Shown here: positions 15,088-23,862 of the stretch, piece after piece
How the letters are laid out: each line of letters starts with the position of its first letter
How positions within the stretch are numbered: position 1 is the first letter of the stretch
From: CAYLJO01 sp964383905
Lineage (GTDB): Bacteria > Acidobacteriota > Blastocatellia > Pyrinomonadales > Pyrinomonadaceae
NCBI GenBank assembly: GCA_964383905.1
Contig: CAYLJO010000002.1
Location: 40,577 to 104,576 of the forward strand
Reading direction: 5' to 3'
DNA length: 64,000 nucleotides
Position numbers and translations under genes: made by a program
The notes under the pieces: generated by a model
Databases searched by the model: none
The model's input: only the letters and a program-made list of their open reading frames with translations
What the model was told of the DNA's origin: nothing

Positions 15088-17361
15088 ATGTGTCTTAATT
15101 TTTTGCGCTTGATCATTATTTTGGTTCTGTCCTTCGCGCTGGTCGCACAGGCCGCTGCGACCGATGATAAACCGCTCCTGGGTTTCAGCCGAGAAGGTGC
15201 GGCGCAACAGCGCGCGCTCGAAGCACGCTTCGATTCTTTGTTGAAGAAAGAGGACTTACGCGCGTGGATGAAGCGCCTGTCATCGAGGCCGCATCATGTC
15301 GGATCGGCCTACGGTAAGGAGAATGCCGAGTTTATCGCAGAGCAGTTCCGCTCGTGGGGATACGAAACAGAGATCGAACGTTTCGACGTGCTCTTCCCAA
15401 CGCCAAAGACGCGCCTGCTGGAAATGACCGAGCCGGGGCACGTGACGGCGCGCCTCGCCGAGCCACCGCTCGCGGAAGACTCGACGTCAGGCGTTCTCGT
15501 TTCGGAGCAGTTACCGGTCTACAACGCGTATTCAACCGACGGCGATGTGATGGGCCAACTCGTTTACGTTAATTACGGTGTGCCGAGAGACTACGAGGCG
15601 TTGGCCGAGCGCGGCGTTGACGTGAGGGGAAAGATCATCATCGCGCGCTACGGTGGGTCGTGGCGTGGGATCAAGCCGAAGGTCGCGGCGGAACACGGCG
15701 CCGTCGGCTGTATTATCTACTCCGACCCGCGCGACGACGGTTATTTTCAAGGTGACGTTTATCCCAAAGGGGCGTGGCGCAATGAAAATGGGGCGCAGCG
15801 CGGCTCGGTCGCCGATATGCCTCTCTACCCGGGCGACCCTCTGACTCCGGGGGTCGGGGCGACGAAAGATGCCCGGCGGCTGGCGCTCAAAGATGCGCCG
15901 ACGATTACCAAGATCCCCGTACTTCCGATCTCTTACGGGGACGCGCTACCGCTCCTTCACGCGCTCGGCGGGCCGGTCGCGCCGGAGCCCTGGCGTGGCG
16001 CTCTGCCAATAACCTATCACCTCGGGCCCGGCCCGGCGACTGTTCATCTCAAGCTCGAATTCAACTGGAACACGGTGCCTGCGTATGACGTGATCGCAAA
16101 GATTCGCGGCGCAGAGCGCCCCGACGAGTGGGTCATACGCGGGAACCATCATGACGCGTGGGTGTTCGGCGCGGATGATCCGATCAGCGGGCTGGTCGCT
16201 CTCATGGAAGAGGCGCGCGGTGTGGGCGAGCTCTTGAAGGGCGGGTGGAAGCCGAAACGCACCATCATCTATGCCGCGTGGGACGGCGAGGAGCCAGGCT
16301 TACTCGGCTCGACGGAGTGGGTTGAAACGCACGCCGACCTGCTGCGGAAGAACGCCGCGCTTTACGTTAACTCGGACACGAACGGGCGGGGCTTTCTTGG
16401 CGTCGGCGGCTCGCATACGCTCGAAAAATTCATCAATGAAGTGGCACGGGATGTCGTTGACCCGGAGAAGAAGATTTCCGTCGCCGAGCGCGTCCGGGCG
16501 CTCAAGATCACGAGGGGAAGCCCGGAAGACCGGCGCGAAGCGAGAGAGCGAACCGACCAGCCGATCGAAGCGCTCGGCTCCGGTTCCGATTACACGCCGT
16601 TCCTTCAACACGCCGGGATCGCTTCGTTGAACATCGGCTACGGGGGCGAGGACGGCGGAGGCTCCTACCACTCGATCTATGATTCATTCGATCATTACAC
16701 GAGGTTCGGTGACCCGGGCTTCGACTACGGGATCGCGCTCGCGGAAACGGGCGGTCGCGCCGTTCTGCGTTTCGCTGACGCCGATATTCTTCCGTTGAGC
16801 TTCACGAACTTCTCAGACACGGTCGGCACATACGTTACAGAGCTGACAAAGCTCGCGGGTGATATGCGTGAAGGGACCGTGGAGAAGAACCGGGAAATCA
16901 ACGACAGGACTCTTGAAGCGGTCGCCGACCCGACGCAAGTCTTCGTTGCGCCGCGACCCGAGTCGCCCGTCCCAGACCTTAATTTCGCGCCTTTGCGGAA
17001 CGCGCTCGCGAGGCTGCAAAAGAGCGCGCGAAATTACGACGCGGCAATGAATGGGCTCATGGCGCGCAATCAATTGCCGTCCCGCGATGCCGAGAAAGCG
17101 CTCGACGAAACGTTAATGAGGACGGAGCGCGCGATGACCCGCGGCGAAGGCTTGCCCCGGCGCCCGTGGTTCAAGCATCAGATCTATGCGCCGGGCTTTT
17201 ACACCGGGTACGGCGTGAAGACGCTGCCGGGGGTGAGGGAGGCCATCGAACAGCGCAACTGGGCGGAGGCCACCGCGGAAATATCGAAAGTTGCGCAGAC
17301 AATCGAGCAGGTGGCCGCCGAGATTGACCGCGCAACTTCGCTGGCCAAAGGCCGCAGGTAG
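15088..17361 (+). CDS. Exported M28 family peptidase, glutamate carboxypeptidase II-like
   Basis: 757 residues with a Sec signal (hydrophobic LIIILVLSFALVAQA). Order: signal, M28 start, inserted PA domain (about 150-300), zinc catalytic domain and a C-terminal transferrin-receptor-like dimerisation helix region. Zinc/catalytic residues are visible: His in IRGNHHDAW, Asp in GADDPISG, the Glu pair in WDGEEPGLLGSTEW, Asp in NSDTNGRG and a late His in GSYHSIYDSFDHY. It likely trims C-terminal residues from peptides in the periplasm. ATG 15088 is chosen because GGAGG lies 5 nt ahead; an in-frame TTG at 15076 is less likely. It pairs with the S9 peptidase 35 nt downstream as a peptide-use unit. Confidence 0.92.
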   Translation: MCLNFLRLIIILVLSFALVAQAAATDDKPLLGFSREGAAQQRALEARFDSLLKKEDLRAWMKRLSSRPHHVGSAYGKENAEFIAEQFRSWGYETEIERFDVLFPTPKTRLLEMTEPGHVTARLAEPPLAEDSTSGVLVSEQLPVYNAYSTDGDVMGQLVYVNYGVPRDYEALAERGVDVRGKIIIARYGGSWRGIKPKVAAEHGAVGCIIYSDPRDDGYFQGDVYPKGAWRNENGAQRGSVADMPLYPGDPLTPGVGATKDARRLALKDAPTITKIPVLPISYGDALPLLHALGGPVAPEPWRGALPITYHLGPGPATVHLKLEFNWNTVPAYDVIAKIRGAERPDEWVIRGNHHDAWVFGADDPISGLVALMEEARGVGELLKGGWKPKRTIIYAAWDGEEPGLLGSTEWVETHADLLRKNAALYVNSDTNGRGFLGVGGSHTLEKFINEVARDVVDPEKKISVAERVRALKITRGSPEDRREARERTDQPIEALGSGSDYTPFLQHAGIASLNIGYGGEDGGGSYHSIYDSFDHYTRFGDPGFDYGIALAETGGRAVLRFADADILPLSFTNFSDTVGTYVTELTKLAGDMREGTVEKNREINDRTLEAVADPTQVFVAPRPESPVPDLNFAPLRNALARLQKSARNYDAAMNGLMARNQLPSRDAEKALDETLMRTERAMTRGEGLPRRPWFKHQIYAPGFYTGYGVKTLPGVREAIEQRNWAEATAEISKVAQTIEQVAAEIDRATSLAKGRR

Positions 17362-17396
17362 TAGCAAAAACTGATCCCACGCATAAAAGGCAGACT

Positions 17397-19514
17397 ATGA
17401 AGACTACACGAGTGCCGGCGACTGCATTGATCCTCCTGCTTCTGGCTCATGTCATTGGTTTCGCTCAACAGAGCGGGAGCGGCTTTACCCTGGAACAAGT
17501 CCTGAGCTCTCCTTTCCCATCTGATCTGATTGCCTCGCGAGCCGGCCGGCGCATCGCGTGGGTTTTTGACAGCGAGGGGCGGCGCAACGTCTGGGTGGCC
17601 GAAGGGCCACAATTCCAGGCACGGCAACTGACAGGATACAAAGACGATGACGGCCAGGAGGTGACAGACCTCGCCTTTTCACCGGACGGCAACTGGCTCA
17701 TTTACGTCCGGGGCGGCGATAAGAACCAGGCTGGCGAAATCCCGAACCCGACCAGTGACGCGGCGGGGGCGACGCAGGCCGTTTACGCCGTTTCGTGGAA
17801 TGACGGTCAGGTGAGGCGGCTCGGCGAGGGCAATAACCCGGTCGCTTCGCCTGCCGACGACAGGGTGGTCTTCGAAAAGAACAACCAGCTCTGGGTCGCC
17901 GGCATCACGAAGGGGGAGGAGCCGCGCCAGCTCTTCTCGGCGCGTGGCAATAACGTATCACCGGCCTGGTCGCCAGACGGGCAAAGCCTCGCATTTGTGA
18001 GCCAGCGTGGCGACCATAGCTTTATCGGCGTTTACGACGTGACGAAAAATACCGTCAGTTACGTTGCGCCTTCCGTTGACCGTGACAGCTTCCCGCGCTG
18101 GTCGAGTGACGGCGGGCGAATCGCCTTTGTCCGCCAGCCGGCTACGGGAAGCCAGCCCCCTTTGATCTTTGACGACAGGCCCGACCCGTGGGCCATCATG
18201 GTCGCCGACCTTTCGACGGGGAATGCGCGAGAGGTGTGGCGCAGTGGGCCGGGCGCCAGTGGTTCCCTGCCGTTCGTGGCCGGGAGAAATCTTCTCCAAT
18301 GGGGCGCGGCGGACACCATCGTCTTCGCGTCGGAACAGGACGGGTGGCTGCATCTTTATTCGGTTCCGGCGGGCGGCGGCGAGGCGACGTTACTGACTCC
18401 CGGCGCGTGCGAGGTCGAACACGTGACGATGACGCCGGATCGTCGCACGGTTATCTACTCATCCAACTGCGGCGACATCGACCGCCGCCACCTCTGGCGC
18501 GTCGCGGCCGGGGGCGGGAAGCCTACCTCCATTACTTCCGGCGAGAAGATTGAATGGGGCCCCGTCGTCACCGGCGACGCCGCGCATCTCGCCTATCTCG
18601 GATCGGATGCGCGCGAGCCCGCGATGCCGCACGTGATGCCGCTCGCGGGCGGCACCGCTGAGTTGATCGCCGGCTCAGCCCTGCCGAAAGATTTTCCCGC
18701 CGCCCGGCTGGTCGTGCCGCAGCCTGTTCTCTTCAAAAGCGCTGACGGCCTGGACATCCACGGGCAGCTCTTCATGCCGCCGGACGCTGCGCCGGGAACG
18801 CGTCTTCCGGCTGTGATCTTCATGCACGGCGGTCCGGTTCGGCAGATGCTCCTCGGCTGGCATTACATGTACTACTATCACAACGCGTACGGGTTCAATC
18901 AATATCTGGCAGATCAAGGCTACGCCGTGCTGTCGGTCAACTATCGAAGTGGCATCGGCTACGGCCGCTCGTTTCGCGTGGCGGCGAAGCGCGGCGCGCG
19001 CGGGGCGTCGGAGTATCAGGACATCGTGGCAGCCGCGCGTTACCTGCGCGGGCGCGCGGACATAGACCCGGCGAGGATCGGTCTGTGGGGCGGGTCGTAT
19101 GGCGGGTATTTGACGGCGCTCGGTCTCGCCCGCAACTCGGACCTGTTCGCGGCGGGGGTTGATCTGCACGGCGTCCACGACTGGTCAGTGCGCATCTCCG
19201 GGGCGCGCTGGATAGACTACGCGAACCAGGGCGCGCAGAAAACCGCGCGCGAGGCTTCACCCGTTGGCTCGATCTCGGCATGGCGCTCGCCTGTGCTTTT
19301 GATCCATGGGGACGATGACCGGAATGTCGCCTTCGGGCAGACCGTTGACCTAGCACGGCGGCTGCGCGAACAGAAAGTAGTTTTCGAGCAGCTCATTTTT
19401 CCGGACGAAGTTCATGACTTCCTCCTGCACCGCCACTGGCTCGCGGCCTACACGGCGGCAACCAACTTCTTTGATCGATACCTCAAGGGGGAAAGAGCGA
19501 CCGTCCAAAGATAA
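17397..19514 (+). CDS. Exported S9 family peptidase (DPP4/acylaminoacyl-peptidase type)
   Basis: 705 residues: signal peptide, then an N-terminal beta-propeller built from WD/TolB-like blades (LAFSPDGNWLIYV, PAWSPDGQSLAFVSQ, PRWSSDGGRIAFV), then an alpha/beta-hydrolase domain. The catalytic triad is Ser567 in GGSYGGY, Asp near 640 in HGDDDRNV and His673 in DEVHDFL. Such enzymes release dipeptides or blocked residues from short peptides, here probably in the periplasm. It follows the M28 peptidase by 35 nt in the same direction, so the two are probably one operon. Whether it acts as DPP4 or as an oligopeptidase cannot be told. Confidence 0.92.
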   Translation: MKTTRVPATALILLLLAHVIGFAQQSGSGFTLEQVLSSPFPSDLIASRAGRRIAWVFDSEGRRNVWVAEGPQFQARQLTGYKDDDGQEVTDLAFSPDGNWLIYVRGGDKNQAGEIPNPTSDAAGATQAVYAVSWNDGQVRRLGEGNNPVASPADDRVVFEKNNQLWVAGITKGEEPRQLFSARGNNVSPAWSPDGQSLAFVSQRGDHSFIGVYDVTKNTVSYVAPSVDRDSFPRWSSDGGRIAFVRQPATGSQPPLIFDDRPDPWAIMVADLSTGNAREVWRSGPGASGSLPFVAGRNLLQWGAADTIVFASEQDGWLHLYSVPAGGGEATLLTPGACEVEHVTMTPDRRTVIYSSNCGDIDRRHLWRVAAGGGKPTSITSGEKIEWGPVVTGDAAHLAYLGSDAREPAMPHVMPLAGGTAELIAGSALPKDFPAARLVVPQPVLFKSADGLDIHGQLFMPPDAAPGTRLPAVIFMHGGPVRQMLLGWHYMYYYHNAYGFNQYLADQGYAVLSVNYRSGIGYGRSFRVAAKRGARGASEYQDIVAAARYLRGRADIDPARIGLWGGSYGGYLTALGLARNSDLFAAGVDLHGVHDWSVRISGARWIDYANQGAQKTAREASPVGSISAWRSPVLLIHGDDDRNVAFGQTVDLARRLREQKVVFEQLIFPDEVHDFLLHRHWLAAYTAATNFFDRYLKGERATVQR

Positions 19515-19624
19515 GATGGAGACGTCTTTGGGGGTAAGTTTAGCGTGCTGGCATTTGAATTCGGGCGGCGGTAACCCATACTATAGGCCGCGTTGAAAAG
19601 AGGGTGGATTGAGGTAAAGAGAAA

Positions 19625-20329
19625 ATGTCTGTGAATGAGGCTGCGCTACACGACCTGCTGAATATTCTATTTCAGGCCCACCCGTGGCACGGGATTGCGC
19701 CGGGCGAGGATGCGCCCGACACGATCAACGTTTACATCGAAATCGTGCCGACCGATGTGGTGAAGTATGAGCTGGATAAGCCTTCCGGCCACCTGCGTCT
19801 CGACCGGCCCCAGCGCTTCTCGTCGCAATGCCCGACGCCTTATGGTTTTATCCCGCAAACCTACTGCGGTGACGAGGTGGCTGAGCTTACCAGGCAGCGC
19901 ATCAGCGTCGACGGAATCAAGGGTGACGGGGATCCGATGGACATCTGCGTGCTGACGGAAAAGACCATCACCCATAGTAACTTTCTGGTGCGCGCCAAGC
20001 CGATCGGCGGTCTGCGGATGATTGACGGCAACGAAGCAGACGATAAGATCATTGCGGTGCTGAAATCAGACATCGCCTACAGCCATATTAAAGATATTAC
20101 TGAATGCCCCCGCGGCATCGTCGATCGCCTCAGACACTATTTCCTCACCTATAAACAACTGCCCCAGGAGGCGCCGCGGCGCGTCGAGATTACGGATGTT
20201 TACGACCGTGCGGAATCCCTCGAAGTTATCAGGCGCAGCCTGAGCGATTACCGCGCGCGCTATGGCGCGCCGGAGAAGCGCATCGGCGAGCTGCGGCGCC
20301 TGCTTGCGGAAGGAAGCGCGGATAGATAG
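19625..20329 (+). CDS. ppa: Inorganic pyrophosphatase
   Basis: 234 residues, family I soluble pyrophosphatase with extended ends. It hydrolyses pyrophosphate to drive biosynthesis. The metal-site signature DGDPMDICVLTE matches the family's D-G-D-P-x-D-I/V core, and NEADDKIIAVLKSD and the substrate region KYELDKPSGHLRLDR are also present. It is longer than the 175-residue bacterial form because of N- and C-terminal extensions, as in some other phyla. A GAGG lies before the ATG. It converges on the glycosylase gene with only 5 nt between stops. Confidence 0.92.
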   Translation: MSVNEAALHDLLNILFQAHPWHGIAPGEDAPDTINVYIEIVPTDVVKYELDKPSGHLRLDRPQRFSSQCPTPYGFIPQTYCGDEVAELTRQRISVDGIKGDGDPMDICVLTEKTITHSNFLVRAKPIGGLRMIDGNEADDKIIAVLKSDIAYSHIKDITECPRGIVDRLRHYFLTYKQLPQEAPRRVEITDVYDRAESLEVIRRSLSDYRARYGAPEKRIGELRRLLAEGSADR

Positions 20330-20334
20330 CCGGC

Positions 20335-21234
20335 TTACCACCGGAGCAATCGCTCCTCGTCTAACCAGTCGCGTGTCATGTCGCACCAGAGGGCAAGGCC
20401 GCGCCACACGTCGAACCGGGCGTAGTGGCGGGCGATCTTCTGGTCGGTAATGGCGCGCCCGCCGCCTCGGGTGCTGGCAAACTTCGCGCGCAGCCAGGAA
20501 TCGAGCGCGAGCCCGTCATAGCGGCCGACAAGCTTCAGGAGGTTCTCGGCAGCGTAATCGCCGGCCCCCTTCACACGCTTCATCTCGCGCTTGAGATCGA
20601 CTGTCGGCAACTCGCTCGTCAACCAGCCTTCGACGTCGAGCGACGCGGAAGCGACGCGCTCGGCCAGCTCTTTCAGATATGAAGCGCGGTAACCGGCGCG
20701 CACTACATCACGATAAAATCTTTCGGGCGCGCGCGCCATGGCTTCCGGTGTCGGAAAAGCGCGCCGGCCATCCTTTGCCTCGCGACCCAGATTGTTGACG
20801 AGACCTGCGACCATCTTTTCCGTGAGCGCCCAGGAGCAGTTTGTGGTGCAGATCGTCTTGACCAGATCCTCGAAGACGGTGGGCGACCGGAGCATGCGGC
20901 CGGCCCCCTCGCGCGCGATCCATGAGAAATCCGGATCGGAGGCGACCATGCCGTAGAAGCCGGTCAGGTCGTCGTCAAGCCGTAGTATGTGCCGCACATC
21001 ACGGGTGACCCGCTCGATGCCGAGTTTGCCGAGCCGGCGCGACGTGTGGACGATAACCGAGGCGGGCGCGTCCGTTATTTCAACGACAGCGGGCGGACCG
21101 TCTTCCAGGTCGAGGATCCGTAAAAGCGTCCAACGATTCACGTCCAACTCAAAGGGGGGCAGCGTGCTCCAGCCATGACTCAGGATGGTTCGCCGGAAGC
21201 TGAAGTCGGGTGGAGTGGGAAGAGAAATCTTCAT
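20335..21234 (-). CDS. HhH-GPD superfamily DNA glycosylase-like protein
   Basis: 299 residues, a helix-hairpin-helix base-excision repair glycosylase by fold. The N-terminal half has the OGG1/AlkA-like beta domain (FSFRRTILSHGWSTLPPF), VFEDLVKTICTTNCSW is the helical start, and the hairpin MKRVKGAGDYAAENLL is followed by the catalytic Asp in LALDSWLR. No lysine nucleophile typical of OGG1 is visible at the hairpin start, which favours an AlkA-like monofunctional type. The exact lesion is unknown. It has no operon partner. Confidence 0.8.
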   Translation of the reverse strand: MKISLPTPPDFSFRRTILSHGWSTLPPFELDVNRWTLLRILDLEDGPPAVVEITDAPASVIVHTSRRLGKLGIERVTRDVRHILRLDDDLTGFYGMVASDPDFSWIAREGAGRMLRSPTVFEDLVKTICTTNCSWALTEKMVAGLVNNLGREAKDGRRAFPTPEAMARAPERFYRDVVRAGYRASYLKELAERVASASLDVEGWLTSELPTVDLKREMKRVKGAGDYAAENLLKLVGRYDGLALDSWLRAKFASTRGGGRAITDQKIARHYARFDVWRGLALWCDMTRDWLDEERLLRW

Positions 21235-21571
21235 GTCAGTATCAGCCGGCCCGCTAAATCAGACTACGTGAGAATGGAAGAGAAATTCTCACGCCAAGGC
21301 GCCAAGAGTAAAGCACGTCTTTTATTGGCACCTCAAAGCGTGAGCCTCCCATCTTTACGAATGTACTACGTCGTATGGTTTAATTTGGTGCTGCTGAACT
21401 TATCAGAATTGCTGGCGAAGGTCGAATGGAATTAGATGCATCAAGACTGATGACCACGGATGTCTCTCACGGGGCGCGTTCTGTTGTATGATGCGGCGCG
21501 GGAATGGTGAGATTGTTAATTCCCTATTCATCATTGAAGCGGTCTGACAAAATCAAAGGAGGGTTAAAAGA
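21235..21571. other. Intergenic region with short repeat and start signals of the rhodanese
   Basis: 337 nt without a supported gene. At 21281-21312 TTCTCACGCCAAGGCGCCAA is a copy of the CTCACGCAAAGGCGC repeat. The right end holds AAAGGAGGG (21555-21563), the strong ribosome site for the rhodanese, 8 nt before its ATG. Confidence 0.5.
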
Positions 21572-21904
21572 ATGGAAGCGACCAGAGTTACCGTGGATGA
21601 AATAAAAGAGAGAATGAATCGCGGCGAGCAATTCGCCTTCGTCGATACGCGTAACCCGCAGGCATGGGGCGAGGCTGAGACCAGACTGCCGGGCGCGATC
21701 CGGGTGCCGGCCGACGAGGTGAAGCAGCATCTTAACGAGATCCCGCACGACCGCGCCGTCATCACTTACTGTACCTGACCGCACGAAGCATCGAGCGCCC
21801 GTGTGGCGCAGGAGCTTTTGGCGCAGGGTTGGAAGAGCGTCCACCCGCTCTACGGGGGCTTCGACGCGTGGGAAAAGGCCGGGCTTCCGGTTGATCCAAA
21901 ATAA
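21572..21904 (+). CDS. Rhodanese-like protein, candidate selenoprotein with in-frame UGA at codon 69
   Basis: Read through the TGA at 21776-21778, the frame encodes a complete 110-residue rhodanese domain: EFAFVDTRNPQAWGEAE-like start (27-45), LPGAIRVPADEV, ITYCT-UGA-PHEASSARVA at the active-site loop, then LLAQGWKSVHPLYGGFDAWEKAG and a TAA stop. UGA replaces the second Cys of the YC-x-C-P-x-E-x-S-S-A-R-V loop variant and Cys67 precedes it, giving a C-x-Sec motif. Everything after the UGA is high-quality rhodanese sequence in the same frame. A hairpin follows 16 nt after the UGA. Rhodaneses move sulfane sulfur. If the organism lacks Sec machinery, this is instead a pseudogene by one-base change from TGC/TGT. 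AAAGGAGGG precedes the ATG. The methyltransferase starts 7 nt after the stop. Confidence 0.78.
21795..21809 (+). promoter_or_regulatory. bSECIS-like hairpin downstream of the rhodanese UGA
   Basis: GCGCC and GGCGC form a 5-bp stem with loop CGUGU. The loop begins 21 nt after the UGA, within the spacing used by bacterial SECIS elements, and has a G at the second loop position as those elements require. The stem is short, so this is suggestive only. Confidence 0.45.
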
Positions 21905-21911
21905 GAGAGCG

Positions 21912-22769
21912 ATGGGCCAGGAACCGGGAAACGATATTCTGCGCGCGTGGCGTGGGTCTGCGCCTTACTGGGAAAAGCATCGCGCCGCTATTGAAATGAT
22001 GTTCGAGCCCGTGACCCGCGCCCTGATGGCGGAGGCGGGCATCGCGGCAGGTCAGTCGGTGCTTGATGTGGCGGGCGGGACGGGCGAGCCCGCCCTGACG
22101 ATAGCCAAGGTTGTTGGGCCCAACGGCTCCGTCACCTGTACGGACGCGGTGGCGGAAATGGTTGCCGCCGCCCGTCGCGAGGCGAACCGGCGCGGCTTGA
22201 GTAACATTTTGTTTCGCCGGTGCGTGGCCGACTCTTTACCGTTCGATAATGGCTCGTTTGACGCGACGGTGAGCCGCCTGGGGGCGATGTTTTTCCCCGA
22301 GCCGCGCGCGGCGCTACGCGAGATGCTCCGCGTCACCCGACCCGGCGGGTTGATCTCCCTTGCGGTGTGGCACGGGAAGGAATTTAATCCCTTCTTTCGG
22401 ATCGTCACGGAAATCATGTCACGCTACGTGAAGACTTCCGCGGAAGACCCGAACGCCCCGGGGGCGTTTCGGTTTGCCGGGCGGGGTGTTCTCTCCGGGC
22501 TACTTCAAGATGCCGGGGCGGCAGATGTTAGCGAGCGTATCTTCAGCTTTCATATTACGGCGCCAATTCCCCCGGAGGATTTCTGGCCCCTGCGCGTCGA
22601 GATGTCGGACACCCTGCGCGGGAAAGTGGGAGGGCTTTTTCACGATCAATTGCTTCTGGCAAGACGAGAAGTAGAGGAAGCCACCCGCGAATTCTTCACA
22701 GACAACGGAATGGATTTTCCTGCCGAGGTTCTGGTCGTGACGGGTAAGAAACCGGCGAGTGTCATATAA
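21912..22769 (+). CDS. Class I SAM-dependent methyltransferase
   Basis: 285 residues, Methyltransf_11/UbiE-like. Motif I is VLDVAGGTGEPALTIA (about 49-64), with the acidic loop TCTDAVAEM and motif III-like RVTRPGGLISLAVW. The C-terminal part (about 160-285) covers the acceptor and is not recognisable. The ATG lies 7 nt after the rhodanese stop, suggesting translational coupling; upstream in-frame sequence belongs to the rhodanese in another frame. The acceptor is unknown. The association with a sulfur/selenium-handling rhodanese suggests, without proof, thiol or selenol methylation. Confidence 0.82.
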   Translation: MGQEPGNDILRAWRGSAPYWEKHRAAIEMMFEPVTRALMAEAGIAAGQSVLDVAGGTGEPALTIAKVVGPNGSVTCTDAVAEMVAAARREANRRGLSNILFRRCVADSLPFDNGSFDATVSRLGAMFFPEPRAALREMLRVTRPGGLISLAVWHGKEFNPFFRIVTEIMSRYVKTSAEDPNAPGAFRFAGRGVLSGLLQDAGAADVSERIFSFHITAPIPPEDFWPLRVEMSDTLRGKVGGLFHDQLLLARREVEEATREFFTDNGMDFPAEVLVVTGKKPASVI

Positions 22770-22812
22770 ACGGGCGCGAGTCGGATGTCAGAAAATCGCC
22801 GGGCGGCCGTAA

Positions 22813-22902
22813 ACAGGGTCTATTCATCCTCAGGTGGGAGCCAAGTGCCGAAGAGCGCGCCCTCCCTCACGGTCGGGCTTCCGCCTGTAAGCTCTTGAGC
22901 GG
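22813..22902 (+). repeat. MITE-like element, copy B
   Basis: ACAGGGTCTATTCATCCTCAG start, then GCCAAGTGCCGAAGAGCGC, GCCCTCCCTCACGGTCGGGC and TTCCGCCTGTAAGCTCTTGA. The left end matches copy C almost exactly. The right terminal repeat is lost. Confidence 0.75.
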
Positions 22903-22950
22903 GGAAGTCTCGAGGATTATACTGGCCCCCAACAAAGAGACATTCTAATA

Positions 22951-23670
22951 GTGCGCGGAATGGTTACCATGAGAAGCTATCGGACAAACCTACCCACCGG
23001 CGTGACGGTATCTATCATGTCGGTCATCACCTTCATCTCACTGGGAGCAACCCCTGCTCGGGCCCAGCAGAACAGCGCGATGAGAGACTGGGAGATAGCC
23101 AGGGCTCGCCAGCGCGAAATGATCAGGAATGAGCGTGAGCTCGATAATATCGGAAGGGAGAAAAAGGTCGGACCTTCTGCGCCCACCCGACCGGTGCTCA
23201 CACAAACCAAAGAAGATTTCGAGCGCATCCAAGTGATCAATAACGAGATGATCCGCTTAATCTCAGGTGGCGATACGCTCGACTACAGGCTGATCTCGAA
23301 TCGAACCGCGGAGATAAAAAAGCGCGCTGCTCGGCTGAAGGCCAACCTCAGGTTCCCGGAATCCGAGGTTGATGAAAAGGGCCAGAACAACCGGGCAACT
23401 CCTGATGGCGAGCAGGTGAAGGCATCGCTCTTAACGCTCGACGAAGTTATTAAGGGCGCGCCGGAAAACGGGCAAGTCAAATCATCCCTTTTAACGCTAG
23501 CCACATTGATACAGCGGTTTGTCACAAATCCCCTTTTCGGTAATGTCCGCGTGAATGACGCGATGCCCGTGGCCGAGGCCGGCCGCGACCTGGAAAATAT
23601 TATCGAGCTCAGCAGCCGCATCAAAGAGGGCGCTAAGGCGCTGGAGAAGGGCGCTAAAAAGTCCCAGTAG
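22951..23670 (+). CDS. Exported protein of unknown function
   Basis: 239 residues. A signal peptide is clear (TVSIMSVITFISLGATPARAQ). The mature part is mostly charged helix: MRDWEIARARQREMIRNERELDN, then FERIQVINNEMIRLISGGDTLDYRLISNRTAEIKKRAARLK, which looks like a coiled coil. A loosely repeated pair, QVKASLLTLDEVIKGAPENG and QVKSSLLTLATLIQRFV, suggests an internal duplication. I recognise no family. The start is uncertain: GTG 22951, ATG 22960 and ATG 22969 are all in frame. It converges on the first Oar-like gene, with a terminator between them. Confidence 0.6.
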   Translation: MRGMVTMRSYRTNLPTGVTVSIMSVITFISLGATPARAQQNSAMRDWEIARARQREMIRNERELDNIGREKKVGPSAPTRPVLTQTKEDFERIQVINNEMIRLISGGDTLDYRLISNRTAEIKKRAARLKANLRFPESEVDEKGQNNRATPDGEQVKASLLTLDEVIKGAPENGQVKSSLLTLATLIQRFVTNPLFGNVRVNDAMPVAEAGRDLENIIELSSRIKEGAKALEKGAKKSQ

Positions 23671-23803
23671 TCTACGCCCGTGGCGGCACGGTGTACTCAA
23701 GCATGGCATGGCCTGGCCTGCCAGGATACAGAAAGTTGATGGTAGCGTACTACCTGCGTGTTCTATAAAGATAGGACAGATTATAACAAGTGGCGAATCA
23801 AAC

Positions 23804-23838
23804 AAAAAAGGGGCGGCCCGCCAGGCCGCCCCTTTGAG
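23804..23838. terminator. Bidirectional rho-independent terminator
   Basis: AAAGGGGCGGCC and GGCCGCCCCTTT form a perfect 12-bp stem (23807-23835) with loop CGCCA. On the minus strand the stem is followed by TTTTTTGTTTG, an ideal tail for the Oar-like gene. On the plus strand the tail is shorter (TTTGAG), so it is best for the minus-strand gene. Confidence 0.9.
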
Positions 23839-23862
23839 TTTCACCGCTCGACCAGCAGTGCA

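Noticed and set aside
19684..19699. TGGCACGGGATTGC, looking like a sigma54 promoter
   Set aside because: It lies inside ppa and the GG-GC spacing is 9 instead of 10 nt.
21572..21778. Reading the rhodanese as a natural 68-residue protein ending at TGA
   Set aside because: The same frame continues with an intact, family-typical rhodanese C-terminus, so a stop here would remove half of the active-site loop.
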